From Pseudenterobacter timonensis (lineage in GTDB: Bacteria > Pseudomonadota > Gammaproteobacteria > Enterobacterales > Enterobacteriaceae), in contig NZ_FCOP01000011.1 in the NCBI RefSeq assembly GCF_900021175.1, positions 1 through 64,000 on the forward strand: DNA of 64,000 nucleotides. Reading direction: 5' to 3'. Both the position numbers and the translations under genes were made by a program. This document shows positions 12,633 to 24,968 of the stretch, piece by piece. The stretch's first letter is position 1; each line of letters starts with the position of its first letter. A model generated the notes under the pieces. It did no database searches. It was not told the origin of the DNA and was given only the letters and a program-made list of their open reading frames with translations.

Positions 12633-15047
12633 ATGAAAAGAAAACTCTCCTGGTTATGTGCTGTGGCGGTGGGGATAAGCGCGCTGCCTTCCGTAATAGC
12701 GAACGCGGCCCCCGGCGACGCGGCAGATACGCCGGCGATGCCCGTTGTTGCGCAGGCGACCGATCCGGTCATCACCGCGGCGCCAGCCCAAACTGAAAAC
12801 GTTGTGCCAAACCAGCCGGTAGAGGGGAATACTCTTCCTGCGCAGCAGACGGTAGGACAGGTGATGCCTGGCGTACCGGGGGCGAATGCGCCAGTTGTGG
12901 CGGATAACGTGCCGTCGCGTGATGTCCGGCTGACGTTTGCGCAGATCGCGCCACCGCCGGGTAGCATGGTGCTGCGCGGAATTAACCCCAACGGCGGCAT
13001 TGAGTTTGGTATGCGCAGCGATGAGGTGGTATCGAAGGCGATGCTCAACCTCGAATATACGCCGTCGCCCGCGCTGCTGCCGGTTCAGTCGCAGCTGAAG
13101 GTCTATCTTAACGATGAGCTGATGGGCGTTCTGCCGGTCACCAAAGAGCAGCTGGGCAAAAAGACGCTGGCGCAGGTGCCCATCAACCCGCTGTTTATCA
13201 CCGATTTTAACCGTGTGCGGCTGGAGTTTGTCGGCCACTACCGCGATGTCTGTGAGAACCCGGCCAGCAGTACGTTATGGGTAGATATTGGCCGCAGCAG
13301 TTCGCTGAATCTTACCTACCAGACGCTGGCGGTGAAAAACGATCTCTCCGCCTTCCCGGTGCCGTTCTTTGATTCGCGCGATAACCGCATGCTGAATCTG
13401 CCGATGGTCTTTGCCGGCGCGCCGGATGTCACCCAGCAGCACGCCGCGACCATCGTCGCCTCCTGGTTTGGCTCCCGCTCTGGCTGGCGCGGCCAGCGCT
13501 TCCCGGCTTTCTATGACAAGCTGCCGGACCGCAACGCTATCGTGTTCGCCACCAATGCGAAACGCCCCTCATTCCTGCGTGACCATCCGAACGTGAACGC
13601 GCCGACGATCGAAATGATCGACCATCCCGATAACCCCTATGTGAAGCTGCTGGTGGTGTTTGGTCGGGACGATAACGATCTGGTACAGGCGGCGAAAGGG
13701 ATCGCGCAGGGCAACGTCTTGTTCCGCGGCAACAGCGTCACCGTTGGCGACGTCAAGCCGCTGCTGGCGCGTAAGCCTTACGATGCGCCAAACTGGATCC
13801 GCACCGATCGTCCGGTTACCTTCGGCGAGTTAAAAACCTATGAGGAACAGCTGCAGTCCACCGGGCTTGAGCCGTCGCCGATTAGCGTATCCATAAACCT
13901 GCCGCCGGATCTCTATCTGCTGCGCAGCACCGGCATCGACCTTAACCTTAACTATCGCTATACCGCGCCGCCAACCAAAGACAGCTCGCGCATGGATATC
14001 AGCCTGAACAACCAGTTCCTGCAATCCTTCCCGCTGACGAGCACGCAGGATACCAACAAGCTGCTGCTGCGCTTGCCGCTCCTGCAGGGGTTGCTGGATG
14101 GGAAAACCGACGTGAAAATCCCGGCGCTGAAGCTGGGGGCGGTGAACCAGCTGCGCTTTAATTTCCAGTATATGAATCCGCTTCCGGGCGGTTCGGTGGA
14201 TAACTGCATCACCTTCCAGACGGTGCAGAACAACGTGGTAATTGGCGATGATTCAACTATCGACTTTACTAAATACCACCACTTTATCGCGATGCCGGAC
14301 CTGCGCGCCTTTGCCAACGCTGGCTTCCCGTTCAGCCGGATGGCCGATCTTTCTGACTCCATCGTGGTGATGCCGAAGGCGCCAAACGAAGGGCAGATGA
14401 CCACGCTGCTGGATGCGATGGGTACGTTCGGAGCGCAAACCGGTCTGCCGGCCATCAACGTCACCCTGACGGACGACGGCAGCCAGATCCAGGGCAAAGA
14501 TGCGGATATCCTGGTTATCGGCACCATCCCTGAAAAACTGAAAAACGACGAGCGTGTCGATCTGCTGGTGAAGGCGACGGAAGCCTGGGTCAGAACGCCG
14601 GTACGCGAGCCTAACTCGCCGGGGATCATGCCGGATACGGGGGATCGTAAGGCCACCGCGCAGACGAATGTTAACTCCAGCGGTCCGATGGCGGCCATTG
14701 TCGGCTTCCAGTCGCCGTTTAACGATCAGCGTAGCGTCGTGGCTCTGCTGGCGGATAGCCCCCGCGGCTATGCGCTGCTCAATAACGCGATGAATGACAG
14801 CGGTAAACGCGCGGCGATGTATGGCTCTGTCGCGATTATCCGTGACTCAGGCGTTAACAGCCTGCGTGTCGGGGATGTCTATTACGTCGGCCATCTGCCG
14901 TGGTTTGAGCGGATGTGGTACGCGCTAGCTAACCATCCGGTGCTGCTGGCCTTCTTCGCCGCGATAAGCGTCGTTCTGCTGGCATGGGTATTGTGGCGTC
15001 TGCTGCGCATTATCAGCCGCCGTCGTCTCCATTCGGATCATGAGTAA
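12633..15047 (+). CDS. bcsB: Cellulose synthase periplasmic subunit BcsB
   Basis: Periplasmic, membrane-anchored partner of BcsA that guides the glucan to BcsC and is essential for catalysis. The ATG at 12633 (MKRKLSWLC) gives 804 residues with a signal peptide ending near ANA-AP. E. coli BcsB is 779 aa; the extra length is an Ala/Pro/Gln-rich stretch after the signal peptide (about residues 25-75), a region expected to vary. The conserved core begins at SRDVRLTFAQIAPP and includes FGRDDNDLVQAAKG. The C-terminal anchor helix (VLLAFFAAISVVLLAWVLW) is followed by an Arg-rich cytosolic tail. It begins 10 nt after bcsA. Confidence 0.96.
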   Translation: MKRKLSWLCAVAVGISALPSVIANAAPGDAADTPAMPVVAQATDPVITAAPAQTENVVPNQPVEGNTLPAQQTVGQVMPGVPGANAPVVADNVPSRDVRLTFAQIAPPPGSMVLRGINPNGGIEFGMRSDEVVSKAMLNLEYTPSPALLPVQSQLKVYLNDELMGVLPVTKEQLGKKTLAQVPINPLFITDFNRVRLEFVGHYRDVCENPASSTLWVDIGRSSSLNLTYQTLAVKNDLSAFPVPFFDSRDNRMLNLPMVFAGAPDVTQQHAATIVASWFGSRSGWRGQRFPAFYDKLPDRNAIVFATNAKRPSFLRDHPNVNAPTIEMIDHPDNPYVKLLVVFGRDDNDLVQAAKGIAQGNVLFRGNSVTVGDVKPLLARKPYDAPNWIRTDRPVTFGELKTYEEQLQSTGLEPSPISVSINLPPDLYLLRSTGIDLNLNYRYTAPPTKDSSRMDISLNNQFLQSFPLTSTQDTNKLLLRLPLLQGLLDGKTDVKIPALKLGAVNQLRFNFQYMNPLPGGSVDNCITFQTVQNNVVIGDDSTIDFTKYHHFIAMPDLRAFANAGFPFSRMADLSDSIVVMPKAPNEGQMTTLLDAMGTFGAQTGLPAINVTLTDDGSQIQGKDADILVIGTIPEKLKNDERVDLLVKATEAWVRTPVREPNSPGIMPDTGDRKATAQTNVNSSGPMAAIVGFQSPFNDQRSVVALLADSPRGYALLNNAMNDSGKRAAMYGSVAIIRDSGVNSLRVGDVYYVGHLPWFERMWYALANHPVLLAFFAAISVVLLAWVLWRLLRIISRRRLHSDHE

Positions 15048-15050
15048 CGG

Positions 15051-16160
15051 ATGATGAACGCGTTTCGCGGGTACATGATGGCGGCGCTGATGCTGGCGGC
15101 CGCCAACGTCAGCGCCGCCTGTAACTGGCCCGCATGGGCGCAGTTCAGGCAGAGTTACGTCAGCGAAGGTGGACGGGTCATCGATCCCAGCGACGCGCGT
15201 AAAATTACCACCTCTGAAGGGCAAAGCTACGCGCTCTTTTTTGCCCTTGCGGCGAACGATCGGACGACCTTCGACCGGCTGCTGACCTGGACGCAGAATA
15301 ATCTGGCGCAGGGCGATCTGCGCCAGCATCTGCCCGCCTGGCTCTGGGGGCAGAAGGATAGTGAAAGCTGGACGGTGCTGGATACCAACTCCGCGTCGGA
15401 TGCGGACCTCTGGATCGCCTGGTCGTTGCTCGAAGCGGGCAGGCTCTGGAAAGCGCAAAACTACACGGATATCGGCAAAGCGCTGCTTCAGCGCATCGCC
15501 AAAGAAGAGGTGGCGAAGGTGCCGGGGCTGGGCTCGATGCTGCTGCCGGGCAAAGTTGGCTTCGCTGAAGAGAACGCCTGGCGGTTTAACCCGAGCTATC
15601 TCCCGCCGCAGCTGGCGACCTATTTTTCTCGTTTTGGCGCGCCGTGGAGCACGCTTCGTGAAACCAATCTGCGTTTACTGCTGGAAACCGCGCCCAAAGG
15701 CTTTGCGCCCGACTGGGTACAGTATCAAAAAGATAAAGGCTGGCAGCTGAAGCCGGAAAAACCGCTGGCAGGCAGCTATGACGCGATTCGCGTCTATCTC
15801 TGGGTCGGGATGATGCACGACAAGGATCCGCAGAAAGCGCGCCTGCTGACGCGTTTTAAACCCATGGCGACGCAGACCGCCAGGCGCGGCATGCCGCCGG
15901 AGAAGGTGGATATCGCCAGCGGTAACGTCACCGGGGATGGCCCGGTTGGCTTCTCCGCCTCCCTGCTGCCTTTTTTACAGGATCGTGACGCCCAGGCCGC
16001 GCAGCGCCAGCGTGTTGCCGATAATTTTCCCGGTAACGACGCCTATTACAGCTATGTTCTGACCCTTTTCGGACAGGGATGGGATCAGCACCGTTTTCGC
16101 TTCACCGCTAAGGGTGAGTTACTACCTGACTGGGGCCAGGAATGCGCAAGTTCTCATTAA
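15051..16160 (+). CDS. bcsZ: Periplasmic endo-1,4-beta-glucanase BcsZ (GH8)
   Basis: Glycoside hydrolase family 8 cellulase that trims or edits cellulose during export. The frame opens with ATG ATG (369 or 368 residues); E. coli BcsZ has 368. A signal peptide ends at NVSAA-C. The catalytic acid Glu55-equivalent lies in [10 protein letters not shown] and the base Asp243-equivalent in GSYDAIRVY. The GH8 motif [14 protein letters not shown] is also present. The gene lies 3 nt after bcsB and overlaps bcsC by 19 nt. Confidence 0.97.
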   Translation: MMNAFRGYMMAALMLAAANVSAACNWPAWAQFRQSYVSEGGRVIDPSDARKITTSEGQSYALFFALAANDRTTFDRLLTWTQNNLAQGDLRQHLPAWLWGQKDSESWTVLDTNSASDADLWIAWSLLEAGRLWKAQNYTDIGKALLQRIAKEEVAKVPGLGSMLLPGKVGFAEENAWRFNPSYLPPQLATYFSRFGAPWSTLRETNLRLLLETAPKGFAPDWVQYQKDKGWQLKPEKPLAGSYDAIRVYLWVGMMHDKDPQKARLLTRFKPMATQTARRGMPPEKVDIASGNVTGDGPVGFSASLLPFLQDRDAQAAQRQRVADNFPGNDAYYSYVLTLFGQGWDQHRFRFTAKGELLPDWGQECASSH

Positions 16161-19100
16161 GTTTACTCAGTTTATCGCTTGGCTTCAGCGTGATGCCGCT
16201 GGCGCAGGCCGCCAACTCCCCGCAGCAACAACAACTGCTGGAGCAGGTTCGGCTTGGCGAGGCGACGCATCGTGAGGATCTTGTCCGCCAGTCGCTCTAT
16301 CGCCTGGAGCTTATCGACCCGAACAACCCGGACGTTATTGCCGCTCGTTTCCGCTCCCTGCTGCGCCAGGGCGATAATGCAGGCGCGCAGAAAGAGCTGG
16401 ATCGTCTGAAGGCGATCGCCCCCACCTCGAACGCCTGGCGCGCCTCAAACAGTACGATGATGCTTTCCACGCCTGAGGGGCGTCAGTCCCTGCAACAGGC
16501 GCGGTTGCTGGCGACCACCGGCCATACGCAGGAGGCGATTGAGGCCTATGACAAGCTGTTTGGCGGCAATCCGCCGGTGGGCGATATGGCAACGGAATAC
16601 TGGTCGGTCGTGGCAAAAAATCCGGCACGCCGTAACGAGGCCATCGACAGGATGAAAGCCCTTAACACCAGCGGGCCGGGCGATACGCAGCTGCAAACGA
16701 CGCTGGCCCAGCTGCTGCTCCAGAACGGACGGGAGGAGGAGGGGTATAATGTGCTGCGGCAGATGGCGAAATCTAACGCCGGACGCGAGACCGCCTCCGC
16801 CCTCTGGTATCAGCAGCTTAAGGATAAGCCGGCCAGCGCCGCGAGCGTTAAGGCATTACAGGAATATTTACAGGTATTTAGCGCGGGCGATAACGTTACC
16901 GCCGCGCGTGCGCAGCTGGAGGCGCAGCAGAAGCAGCTGGCTGACCCCGCGTTCCGCGCCAAAGCGCAAGGGCTGGCGGCGGTGGAAGCCGGGCAGGGCG
17001 GAAAAGCCGTGGCGGAACTGCAACAAGCGGTCAGCGCCAACCATGCCGACAGCGAGGCGGTGGGCGCGCTGGGCCAGGCTTACTCCCAGCGTGGCGATCG
17101 CGCCCGCGCGGTGGCGCAGTTTGAGAAGGCGATTGCCCTCGATCCGCAGAGCGAGAATCGCGATAAATGGGACAGCCTGCTGAAGGTCAACCGCTACTGG
17201 CTGTTGATTGAGCAGGGTGACGCGGCGCTGAAGGCTAACAACGTGGCGCAGGCGGAGCGGTATTACGCCCGGGCACGCAGCGTGGACAACAGCGACAGCT
17301 ACGCGGTGCTGGGGCTGGGCGATGCGGCCGCGGCGCGCAAAGATAATCTGGCGGCGGAGCGGTATTACCGCCAGGCGCTGCGTATGGACAGCGGCAACAG
17401 CAATGCGGTGCGCGGGCTGGCGAATATCTATCGCGCCGAATCGCCGCAAAAAGCGGAGCAGTTTATCCAGTCGCTCACCGCCAGCCAGCGCCGCAGTATC
17501 GACGATATTGAACGCAGTCTGAACAACGAAAAGCTGTCGCAGCAGGCGGAACAGCTGGAGAACCAGGGCAAATTTGCCGAAGCGGCGGTGATCCAGCAGC
17601 GTCGGCTGGCGCTCGACCCCGGCAGCGTCTGGATCACCTACCGTCTGTCGCGCGATCTCTATAGCGCCGGGCAGGCGGATCGGGCGGATGCGCTGATGCG
17701 TGACCTTGCCGCGCAAAAGCCGGGCGATCCCGAGCAGGTTTACGCCTACGGGCTCTATCTTTCCGGTAACGACCGGGAGCGTGCCGCGCTGGCCCATCTC
17801 GCCACGCTGCCGCAGGCGAAATGGACCCCCAATATTCAGGAGCTGGCCAGCCGGTTACAAAGCAATCAGGTTATCGAAAACGCCAACCGTCTGCGCGACG
17901 GGGGGAAAGAGCCGCAGGCGGAAGCGTTGCTGCGCCAGCAGCCGGCCTCCACGCGTATCGATCTTATCCTCGCAGACTGGGCGCAGCAGCGCGGCGATGT
18001 TGCATCGGCGAAAGCGGCCTATAACGCCGTATTGCAGCGCGAGCCGCAGAATCAGGATGCGCGTATCGGCCTTGCCGAGCTTTATCTTACCGGAGGGGAT
18101 AAAGAGGCGGCCCGTGCGCAGCTGGTGGCAGTAACCGCTGGCACAGGCGGTGAGCCTCTGTCAGTGAACATGCAGCGGCGCGTCGCGCTGGTGCAGGCGC
18201 AGCTGGGTAATACCGCCGCCGCGGAGCAGACCTTCAGCAAGCTTATCCCGCAGGCCAAATCGCAGCCCCCCTCCATGGAGAGCGCGCTGGTGCTGCGTGA
18301 CGCCGCGCGTTTCCAGGCGGAAAGCGGTCAGCCACAGCGGGCGCTGGAAACCTACAAAGACGCGATGGTCGCCTCCGGTATCACCACCGCGCGTCCGCAG
18401 GATCACGAGAGCTTTACCCGCCTGACGCGTAACGATGAAAAGGATGACTGGCTTAAGCGCGGCGTGCGCAGCGATGCGGCGGAGCTCTCGCGCCAGCAGG
18501 ATCTCAACGTCACGCTTCAGCACGACTACTGGGGCTCCAGCGGTACGGGAGGGTATTCGGATCTGAAAGCGCATACCACCATGCTGCAGGTGGACGCGCC
18601 GCTCTCGGACGGGCGGATGTTCTTCAGAAGCGATCTGGTCAATATGGATGCCGGTTCTTTTGATACCAGGGGCAACACCTACGATCCAAAATGGGGCACC
18701 TGTGCGAAAACCCCCTGTCGCGGCAGCACTAACCAGTCGGCTAACGGCGCGAGCGTGGCGGTAGGCTGGCAGAACAGCACCTGGGCGATGGATATTGGTA
18801 CCACGCCGATGGGCTTTGATGTCGTCGACGTGGTGGGGGGACTGAGCTACAGCAACGATCTCGGCCCGATAGGCTACACCCTGAACGCCCATCGTCGCCC
18901 CATCTCCAGTTCGATGCTGGCTTTTGCCGGGCAAAAAGATCCGAATACGGATACCACCTGGGGCGGCGTGCGCGCCACGGGCGGCGGCGTCAGCATCAGT
19001 TACGACAAAGGCGAGGCGAACGGCATCTGGTCAAGTCTGAACGCAGATTCCCTCACCGGTAAAAACGTGGCGGATAACTGGCGGGTACGCTGGATGACAG

Positions 19101-19624
19101 GCTATTACTATAAACTGATTAACAAGGATAACGAGCGCCTGACAATCGGCCTCTCGAACATGCTCTGTCACTATGATAAAGATTTAAGCGAGTACACGCT
19201 GGGACAGGGAGGTTATTACAGTCCGCAGGAGTATATCTCCTTCGCGCTGCCGATTAACTGGCGCAAGCGCACCGAAAACTGGTCGTGGGAGCTGGGCGGT
19301 TCTGCCTCCTGGTCCCACTCTAAAACCAAAGACGGTATGCGATATCCGATACAAAGTCTGATTCCTGAGGATGGGACAGGACGCTATTCCGACCGGGGCG
19401 AGCCTGAAGAGGGAAGCAGTTCGTCCGGCACCGGTTACACCGCGCGGGCCATTGTGGAGCGTCGTGTGACGTCGAACTGGTTTGTCGGTTTAGGCGTGGA
19501 TATCCAGCAAGCGAAAGATTACACCCCGAGCCATGCACTGCTTTATGTGCGGTATTCCGCCGCAGGCTGGCAAGGCGATATGGATCTGCCGCCGCAGCCG
19601 CTGACGCCCTACGCGGACTGGTAA
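16142..19624 (+). CDS. bcsC: Cellulose export outer-membrane protein BcsC
   Basis: Exports the glucan across periplasm and outer membrane. The 1160 residues match E. coli BcsC in size and architecture: signal peptide (cleavage near PLAQAA-N), a periplasmic superhelix of about 19 tetratricopeptide repeats (roughly residues 30-780; for example [20 protein letters not shown]), and a C-terminal 16-strand beta-barrel (about 820-1160). The last residues, PYADW, end in an aromatic as is typical of outer-membrane barrels. The start lies inside bcsZ (19-nt overlap). It is the last gene of the bcs operon. Confidence 0.97.
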   Translation: MRKFSLSLLSLSLGFSVMPLAQAANSPQQQQLLEQVRLGEATHREDLVRQSLYRLELIDPNNPDVIAARFRSLLRQGDNAGAQKELDRLKAIAPTSNAWRASNSTMMLSTPEGRQSLQQARLLATTGHTQEAIEAYDKLFGGNPPVGDMATEYWSVVAKNPARRNEAIDRMKALNTSGPGDTQLQTTLAQLLLQNGREEEGYNVLRQMAKSNAGRETASALWYQQLKDKPASAASVKALQEYLQVFSAGDNVTAARAQLEAQQKQLADPAFRAKAQGLAAVEAGQGGKAVAELQQAVSANHADSEAVGALGQAYSQRGDRARAVAQFEKAIALDPQSENRDKWDSLLKVNRYWLLIEQGDAALKANNVAQAERYYARARSVDNSDSYAVLGLGDAAAARKDNLAAERYYRQALRMDSGNSNAVRGLANIYRAESPQKAEQFIQSLTASQRRSIDDIERSLNNEKLSQQAEQLENQGKFAEAAVIQQRRLALDPGSVWITYRLSRDLYSAGQADRADALMRDLAAQKPGDPEQVYAYGLYLSGNDRERAALAHLATLPQAKWTPNIQELASRLQSNQVIENANRLRDGGKEPQAEALLRQQPASTRIDLILADWAQQRGDVASAKAAYNAVLQREPQNQDARIGLAELYLTGGDKEAARAQLVAVTAGTGGEPLSVNMQRRVALVQAQLGNTAAAEQTFSKLIPQAKSQPPSMESALVLRDAARFQAESGQPQRALETYKDAMVASGITTARPQDHESFTRLTRNDEKDDWLKRGVRSDAAELSRQQDLNVTLQHDYWGSSGTGGYSDLKAHTTMLQVDAPLSDGRMFFRSDLVNMDAGSFDTRGNTYDPKWGTCAKTPCRGSTNQSANGASVAVGWQNSTWAMDIGTTPMGFDVVDVVGGLSYSNDLGPIGYTLNAHRRPISSSMLAFAGQKDPNTDTTWGGVRATGGGVSISYDKGEANGIWSSLNADSLTGKNVADNWRVRWMTGYYYKLINKDNERLTIGLSNMLCHYDKDLSEYTLGQGGYYSPQEYISFALPINWRKRTENWSWELGGSASWSHSKTKDGMRYPIQSLIPEDGTGRYSDRGEPEEGSSSSGTGYTARAIVERRVTSNWFVGLGVDIQQAKDYTPSHALLYVRYSAAGWQGDMDLPPQPLTPYADW

Positions 19625-19693
19625 TGAGAATTTTCTATAATAGAATTCTTAACCTCTCTCAAAATCCCGGCAATCGGGTATACTCTGGCGGCG

Positions 19694-19718
19694 GTAAGGT
19701 AACGTTTCGTTACCTTAC
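19694..19718 (+). other. Perfect hairpin in the pdeK leader
   Basis: GTAAGGTAACG, loop TTT, CGTTACCTTAC: an 11-bp perfect stem 24 nt before the pdeK start. No T-tract follows, so it is more likely a leader structure or operator than a terminator. Upstream lies a 13-bp palindrome TTCTATAATAGAA (19633-19645) containing a TATAAT that could be a -10 box. No good -35 was found. Confidence 0.6.
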
Positions 19719-19742
19719 GCCCAAGGTCTGTGGAGAGTTATT

Positions 19743-21749
19743 TTGCGTGTCAGCCGTTCCTTAACAATCAAACAAATGGCGACGGTTTCAGCCGTCACCA
19801 TGGTGTTTGTCTTTGTCTTTTGCGTCATTTTGCTGTTTCACGCCGTACAGCAGAATCGCTACTTCACGGCCTCGCAGCTGGAAAGCATCGCCCGCGCGGT
19901 GCGTGAGCCTCTCTCAGCCTCCATTCTGAAAGGGGATATCCCCGAAGCGGAAAGCATTCTCAGGCGGATCCAGCCGGCGGGCATCGTCAGCCGCGCCGAT
20001 GTGGTTCTGCCGAATCAGTTCCAGGCGTTGCGGATGAGCTTTCTTCCCGAACGTCCGGTGCCGGTGACCATCATGCGGATGTTTGAACTGCCGGTGCAGA
20101 TTTCGCTGCCGGTCTACTCCCTTGAGCGCCCCGCCAATCCGCAGCCGCTGGCTTATCTTGTCCTGCAGGCGGATGCCTGGCGCATGTACCGGTTTGTCAT
20201 GAGCTGGCTGGCAACGTTGGTGACCGCTTACTTGCTGCTTACGCTGATGCTGACCGTGGCGCTGACCTGGTGCATGAACCGCCTGATGGTCCACCCGCTA
20301 CGCAAGATCGCCCGCGAGCTGAATGACCTCACGCCGCAGGATCAGGTGGGGCATCAGCTGGCGCTGCCACGTCTGCACCATGACGATGAGATTGGCATGC
20401 TGGTGCGCAGCTATAACATCAATCAGCAGCGGCTGATGCGCCAGCATGACGAACTAAACAACAACGCGACGCGATTTCCCGTCTCCGAGCTGCCCAACAA
20501 AGCCTTTCTGATGGCGCTTCTGCAGCAGATCGTGACGCGCCAGCAGACGACCGCGCTGGTGGCGGTCGCCTGTGAAACCCTCCAGGATACGGCGGGGGTG
20601 CTGACAGAAAGTCAGCGCGAAATGCTGCTGCTGACGCTGGTGGAAAAGCTCAAATCGGTGCTGGCGCCGCGCATGGTGCTAACCCAGGTAAGCGGTTATG
20701 ACTTTGTCATTATCGCTCACGGCGTCAAGGAGCCGTGGCACGCCATCACTTTAGGTCAGCAAGTACTTACTGTTCTCAATGAACGGCTGCCGGTTCAGGG
20801 CCTCCAGCTGCGCCCGAGCGCCAGCATCGGCATCGCTATGTACTATGGCGGTCTGACGGCGGAGCAGCTATACCGCCGCGCCTTTTCAGCGGCCTTTACC
20901 GCCCGTCGCAAAGGCAAGAACCAGATTCAGTTCTTCGACCCTGAGCAGATGGAGAAGGCGCAGCAGCGCCTGACGGAAGAGAGCGATATCCTGACGGCGC
21001 TGGATAACAACCGTTTCGCCATCTGGCTACAGCCACAGGTCGAACTGGCGAGCGGGGAGGTGAAAAGCGCCGAAGCGCTGCTGCGGGTTAAGCAGGAGGA
21101 TGGCTCATGGGAGCTGCCGGAAGGATTAATCGACCGCATTGAAAACTGCGGCCTGATGGTGACCGTGGGCTACTGGGTGCTGGAAGAGTGCTGCCGCCAG
21201 TTAGCGGCCTGGCAGGCGCGGGGAATTACGATGCCCCTGTCGGTCAATCTCTCCGCGCTGCAGCTGATGCACCCCACAATGGTGTCGGAGATGCTGGAGC
21301 TGATTAACCGCTACCGCATCCAGCCGGGAACGCTGATTCTGGAAGTGACCGAAAGCCGCCGTATCGACGATCCAAATGACGCCGTGGCGATCCTTAAGCC
21401 GCTGCGTAACGCCGGGCTGCGTATCGCTCTGGACGATTTTGGCATGGGCTACGCCGGGCTGCGCCAGCTTCAGCATATGAAAGCACTGCCGGTGGACGTG
21501 CTGAAGATTGATAAAACCTTCGTGGAAGGGCTTCCTGACGACAGCAGCATGGTACAGGCGATTATCCAGATGGCCCACAGCCTGAATCTGTACATTATCG
21601 CTGAAGGAATAGAAACCGAGGCCCAGCGTGAGTGGCTGACCCGCGCCGGCGTGGAGAGCGGGCAAGGGTTTCTGTTCGCCAGAGCGGTTCCCGCCGATCT
21701 GTTTGAAGAGCGTTATCTTGGCAACGTGTCGGACCCTGCAAAGGGCTAA
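19743..21749 (+). CDS. pdeK: Membrane-bound c-di-GMP phosphodiesterase PdeK (HmsP/YhjK family)
   Basis: Degrades cyclic-di-GMP next to the cellulose genes it is expected to restrain. The 668-residue protein has two transmembrane helices (about 15-35 and 155-180) bracketing a periplasmic sensor, a HAMP-like linker, a degenerate GGDEF domain and an EAL domain. The EAL site looks complete: [56 protein letters not shown] and QGFLFAR. E. coli has EVL in place of EAL. Translation starts at TTG (19743) after GGAGAG; a GTG two codons on is the alternative. Expressed separately from bcsC, from which it is separated by 118 nt. Confidence 0.93.
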   Translation: MRVSRSLTIKQMATVSAVTMVFVFVFCVILLFHAVQQNRYFTASQLESIARAVREPLSASILKGDIPEAESILRRIQPAGIVSRADVVLPNQFQALRMSFLPERPVPVTIMRMFELPVQISLPVYSLERPANPQPLAYLVLQADAWRMYRFVMSWLATLVTAYLLLTLMLTVALTWCMNRLMVHPLRKIARELNDLTPQDQVGHQLALPRLHHDDEIGMLVRSYNINQQRLMRQHDELNNNATRFPVSELPNKAFLMALLQQIVTRQQTTALVAVACETLQDTAGVLTESQREMLLLTLVEKLKSVLAPRMVLTQVSGYDFVIIAHGVKEPWHAITLGQQVLTVLNERLPVQGLQLRPSASIGIAMYYGGLTAEQLYRRAFSAAFTARRKGKNQIQFFDPEQMEKAQQRLTEESDILTALDNNRFAIWLQPQVELASGEVKSAEALLRVKQEDGSWELPEGLIDRIENCGLMVTVGYWVLEECCRQLAAWQARGITMPLSVNLSALQLMHPTMVSEMLELINRYRIQPGTLILEVTESRRIDDPNDAVAILKPLRNAGLRIALDDFGMGYAGLRQLQHMKALPVDVLKIDKTFVEGLPDDSSMVQAIIQMAHSLNLYIIAEGIETEAQREWLTRAGVESGQGFLFARAVPADLFEERYLGNVSDPAKG

Positions 21750-21848
21750 CGCGTTACCTGTGTTTTTCGAGCCAGCTCAAAGTTTTTAACATTTATGTTG
21801 CTTATTTGCTGTTAATTTATATCTGTCATGTTTTACGGGTGTTATTTT

Positions 21849-23194
<1,346 letters not shown>

Positions 23195-23208
23195 AATATG
23201 GACTAATA

Positions 23209-23234
23209 CCCGCTCACCCTTGTCGGGGAGCGGG
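23209..23234. repeat. Intergenic inverted repeat after dctA
   Basis: CCCGCTC and GAGCGGG bracket a 12-nt loop containing ACCCTTGTCGGG. It resembles the GC-rich palindromic repeats elsewhere in the window and may terminate dctA or stabilise its 3' end. No T-tract follows directly. Confidence 0.5.
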
Positions 23235-23417
23235 CTCCTGCGCATAATGGCCCCTCATACCCGTCATACTTCGACAAGATTTTTTTTGGGTAAATTTCAC
23301 TTCTGACCGTGACGTTTGAGCGAACACGCGGTCTAATCGAGGTGTTTTAACGTCATCTTTAGAGGGCTCCGCGCGGCGAGTTCTCTTTTTAACCAGGATT
23401 GTTGATCAGGGGTTCAC

Positions 23418-24908
23418 ATGCAGGGCACAAAAATTCGATTCTTAACCGGCGGTATGCTGATGATGGCAGCAGCCAGTTATGTGCAGGCTGATGCGCTCCA
23501 GCCCGACCCGGCCTGGCAACAGGGTACGCTGTCGAACGGTTTTCAGTGGCAGGTTCTGGCCACGCCGCAGCGTCCCAGCGATCGGATTGAAATCCGCCTT
23601 TCTGTTAATACCGGCTCCCTGACTGAAAGTACGCAGCAGAGCGGGTTTAGCCACTTTATTCCCCGGCTGGCGCTGAACCAAAGCGGCAGCCTGCAGGCCA
23701 CTCAGGCGCGCTCCATGTGGCAGCAGGGTATCGATCCCCGCCGCCCGCTTCCCCCTGCGGTGGTCTCCTATGACTACACCATGTTCAACCTGAGCCTGCC
23801 GAACAACCGCAACGATCTGCTGAAAGAGGCGCTGACCTGGCTTGGCGATACGGCGGGCAAGGTCGCCATTACCCCGGAAACGGTCAACTATGCCCTTGGC
23901 AACAGCGATATGGTCGCCTCCTGGCCGGTTGATACCAAAGAGGGCTGGTGGCGGTACCGCCTGAAAGGGTCGACGCTGCTGGGCCACGATCCGGCGGAGC
24001 CGCTGAAGCAGCCGGTCGATATTGCCCAGCTTAAATCCTTCTACCAGCAATGGTATACGCCGGATGCCATGACGCTCATCGTCGTGGGCAACGTGGACAG
24101 CCGGGCGGTGATTGAGCAGATCGGTAAGACCTTTGGCGAGCTGAAGGGCAAACGCGATATCCCTGCGCCGGTGCCGACTCTCTCCCCGCTGCGCACCGAG
24201 CCGGTGAGCATTATGACCGATGCCGTACGTCAGGATCGCCTGGCGATTATGTGGGACGCGCCGTGGCAGCCGATTCGCGAATCGGCCGCATTGCTGCGCT
24301 ACTGGCGCGCGGATCTGGCGCGGGAGGCGCTCTTCTGGCACGTGCAGCAGACGCTGAGTAAAAACAACGCCAAAGATATCGGCATCGGCTTTGACTGCCG
24401 CGTGCTGTTCATGCGCGCCCAGTGTGCCATCAACGTGGAATCGCCTGGCGAAAAGCTGAATACCAACCTGGCGCTGGTGGCGAAAGAGCTGGCGAAGGTA
24501 CGTCAGGATGGGTTGTCGGAGGAGGAGTTTAACGCGCTGATCGCCCAGAAAAACCTGGAGCTGCAAAAGCTGTTTGCCACCTACGCCCGTACCGACACCG
24601 ATATTCTGATCAGCCAGCGTATCCGCTCGCTGCAAAACCAGGTGGTGGATATCGCACCGGAGCAGTACCAGAAACTGCGCCAGAGCTTTTTGAACGGGTT
24701 GACCGTCGACTCGCTGAACCAGAATTTACGCCAGCAGCTTTCGCAGGAGATGGCGCTGGTGCTGTTACAGCCTAAGGGCGAGCCGGAATACAACATGAAG
24801 GAGCTGCAGGCGACCTGGAACGAAATCATGTTGCCGGTCACGGCGGCAGCGCAGCCGTCAGCGGTGGATGATTTGCATCAGGATGCGACGGATATTCCGC
24901 AGCAGTAA
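23418..24908 (+). CDS. yhjJ: Periplasmic M16-family zinc-peptidase-like protein YhjJ, active site degenerate
   Basis: A 496-residue secreted protein (signal peptide with hydrophobic core about residues 7-20, cleavage near YVQA-DA), close in length to E. coli YhjJ (498). The fold is that of M16/insulinase-type peptidases: N-terminal LSNGFQWQVLATPQRPSDRIEI and the inactive-half motif FYQQWYTPDAMTLIVVGNVD. The zinc-binding HxxEH is replaced by HFIPR at residues 79-83, so the glutamate and second histidine are lost and peptidase activity is unlikely. Function is unknown; a chaperone-like or scaffold role is conceivable. Confidence 0.9.
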   Translation: MQGTKIRFLTGGMLMMAAASYVQADALQPDPAWQQGTLSNGFQWQVLATPQRPSDRIEIRLSVNTGSLTESTQQSGFSHFIPRLALNQSGSLQATQARSMWQQGIDPRRPLPPAVVSYDYTMFNLSLPNNRNDLLKEALTWLGDTAGKVAITPETVNYALGNSDMVASWPVDTKEGWWRYRLKGSTLLGHDPAEPLKQPVDIAQLKSFYQQWYTPDAMTLIVVGNVDSRAVIEQIGKTFGELKGKRDIPAPVPTLSPLRTEPVSIMTDAVRQDRLAIMWDAPWQPIRESAALLRYWRADLAREALFWHVQQTLSKNNAKDIGIGFDCRVLFMRAQCAINVESPGEKLNTNLALVAKELAKVRQDGLSEEEFNALIAQKNLELQKLFATYARTDTDILISQRIRSLQNQVVDIAPEQYQKLRQSFLNGLTVDSLNQNLRQQLSQEMALVLLQPKGEPEYNMKELQATWNEIMLPVTAAAQPSAVDDLHQDATDIPQQ

Positions 24909-24926
24909 GCGTGTGGTGAGGCCTGA

Positions 24927-24949
24927 CCCTCTCCCCAAAGGGGAGAGGG
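24927..24949. repeat. CCCTCTCCCC inverted repeat between yhjJ and kdgK
   Basis: A perfect 10-bp inverted repeat CCCTCTCCCC-AAA-GGGGAGAGGG in the 60-nt gap between the convergent yhjJ and kdgK. The same motif recurs at 45084-45106 and 50492-50530. It is probably an enterobacterial intergenic palindrome that ends or stabilises both transcripts. Confidence 0.8.
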
Positions 24950-24968
24950 AATTGTTCGGTGCGGGGAG

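Noticed and set aside
23442..24635. A 397-codon open frame antisense to yhjJ
   Set aside because: Shadow frame; yhjJ on the plus strand has a signal peptide and family conservation.
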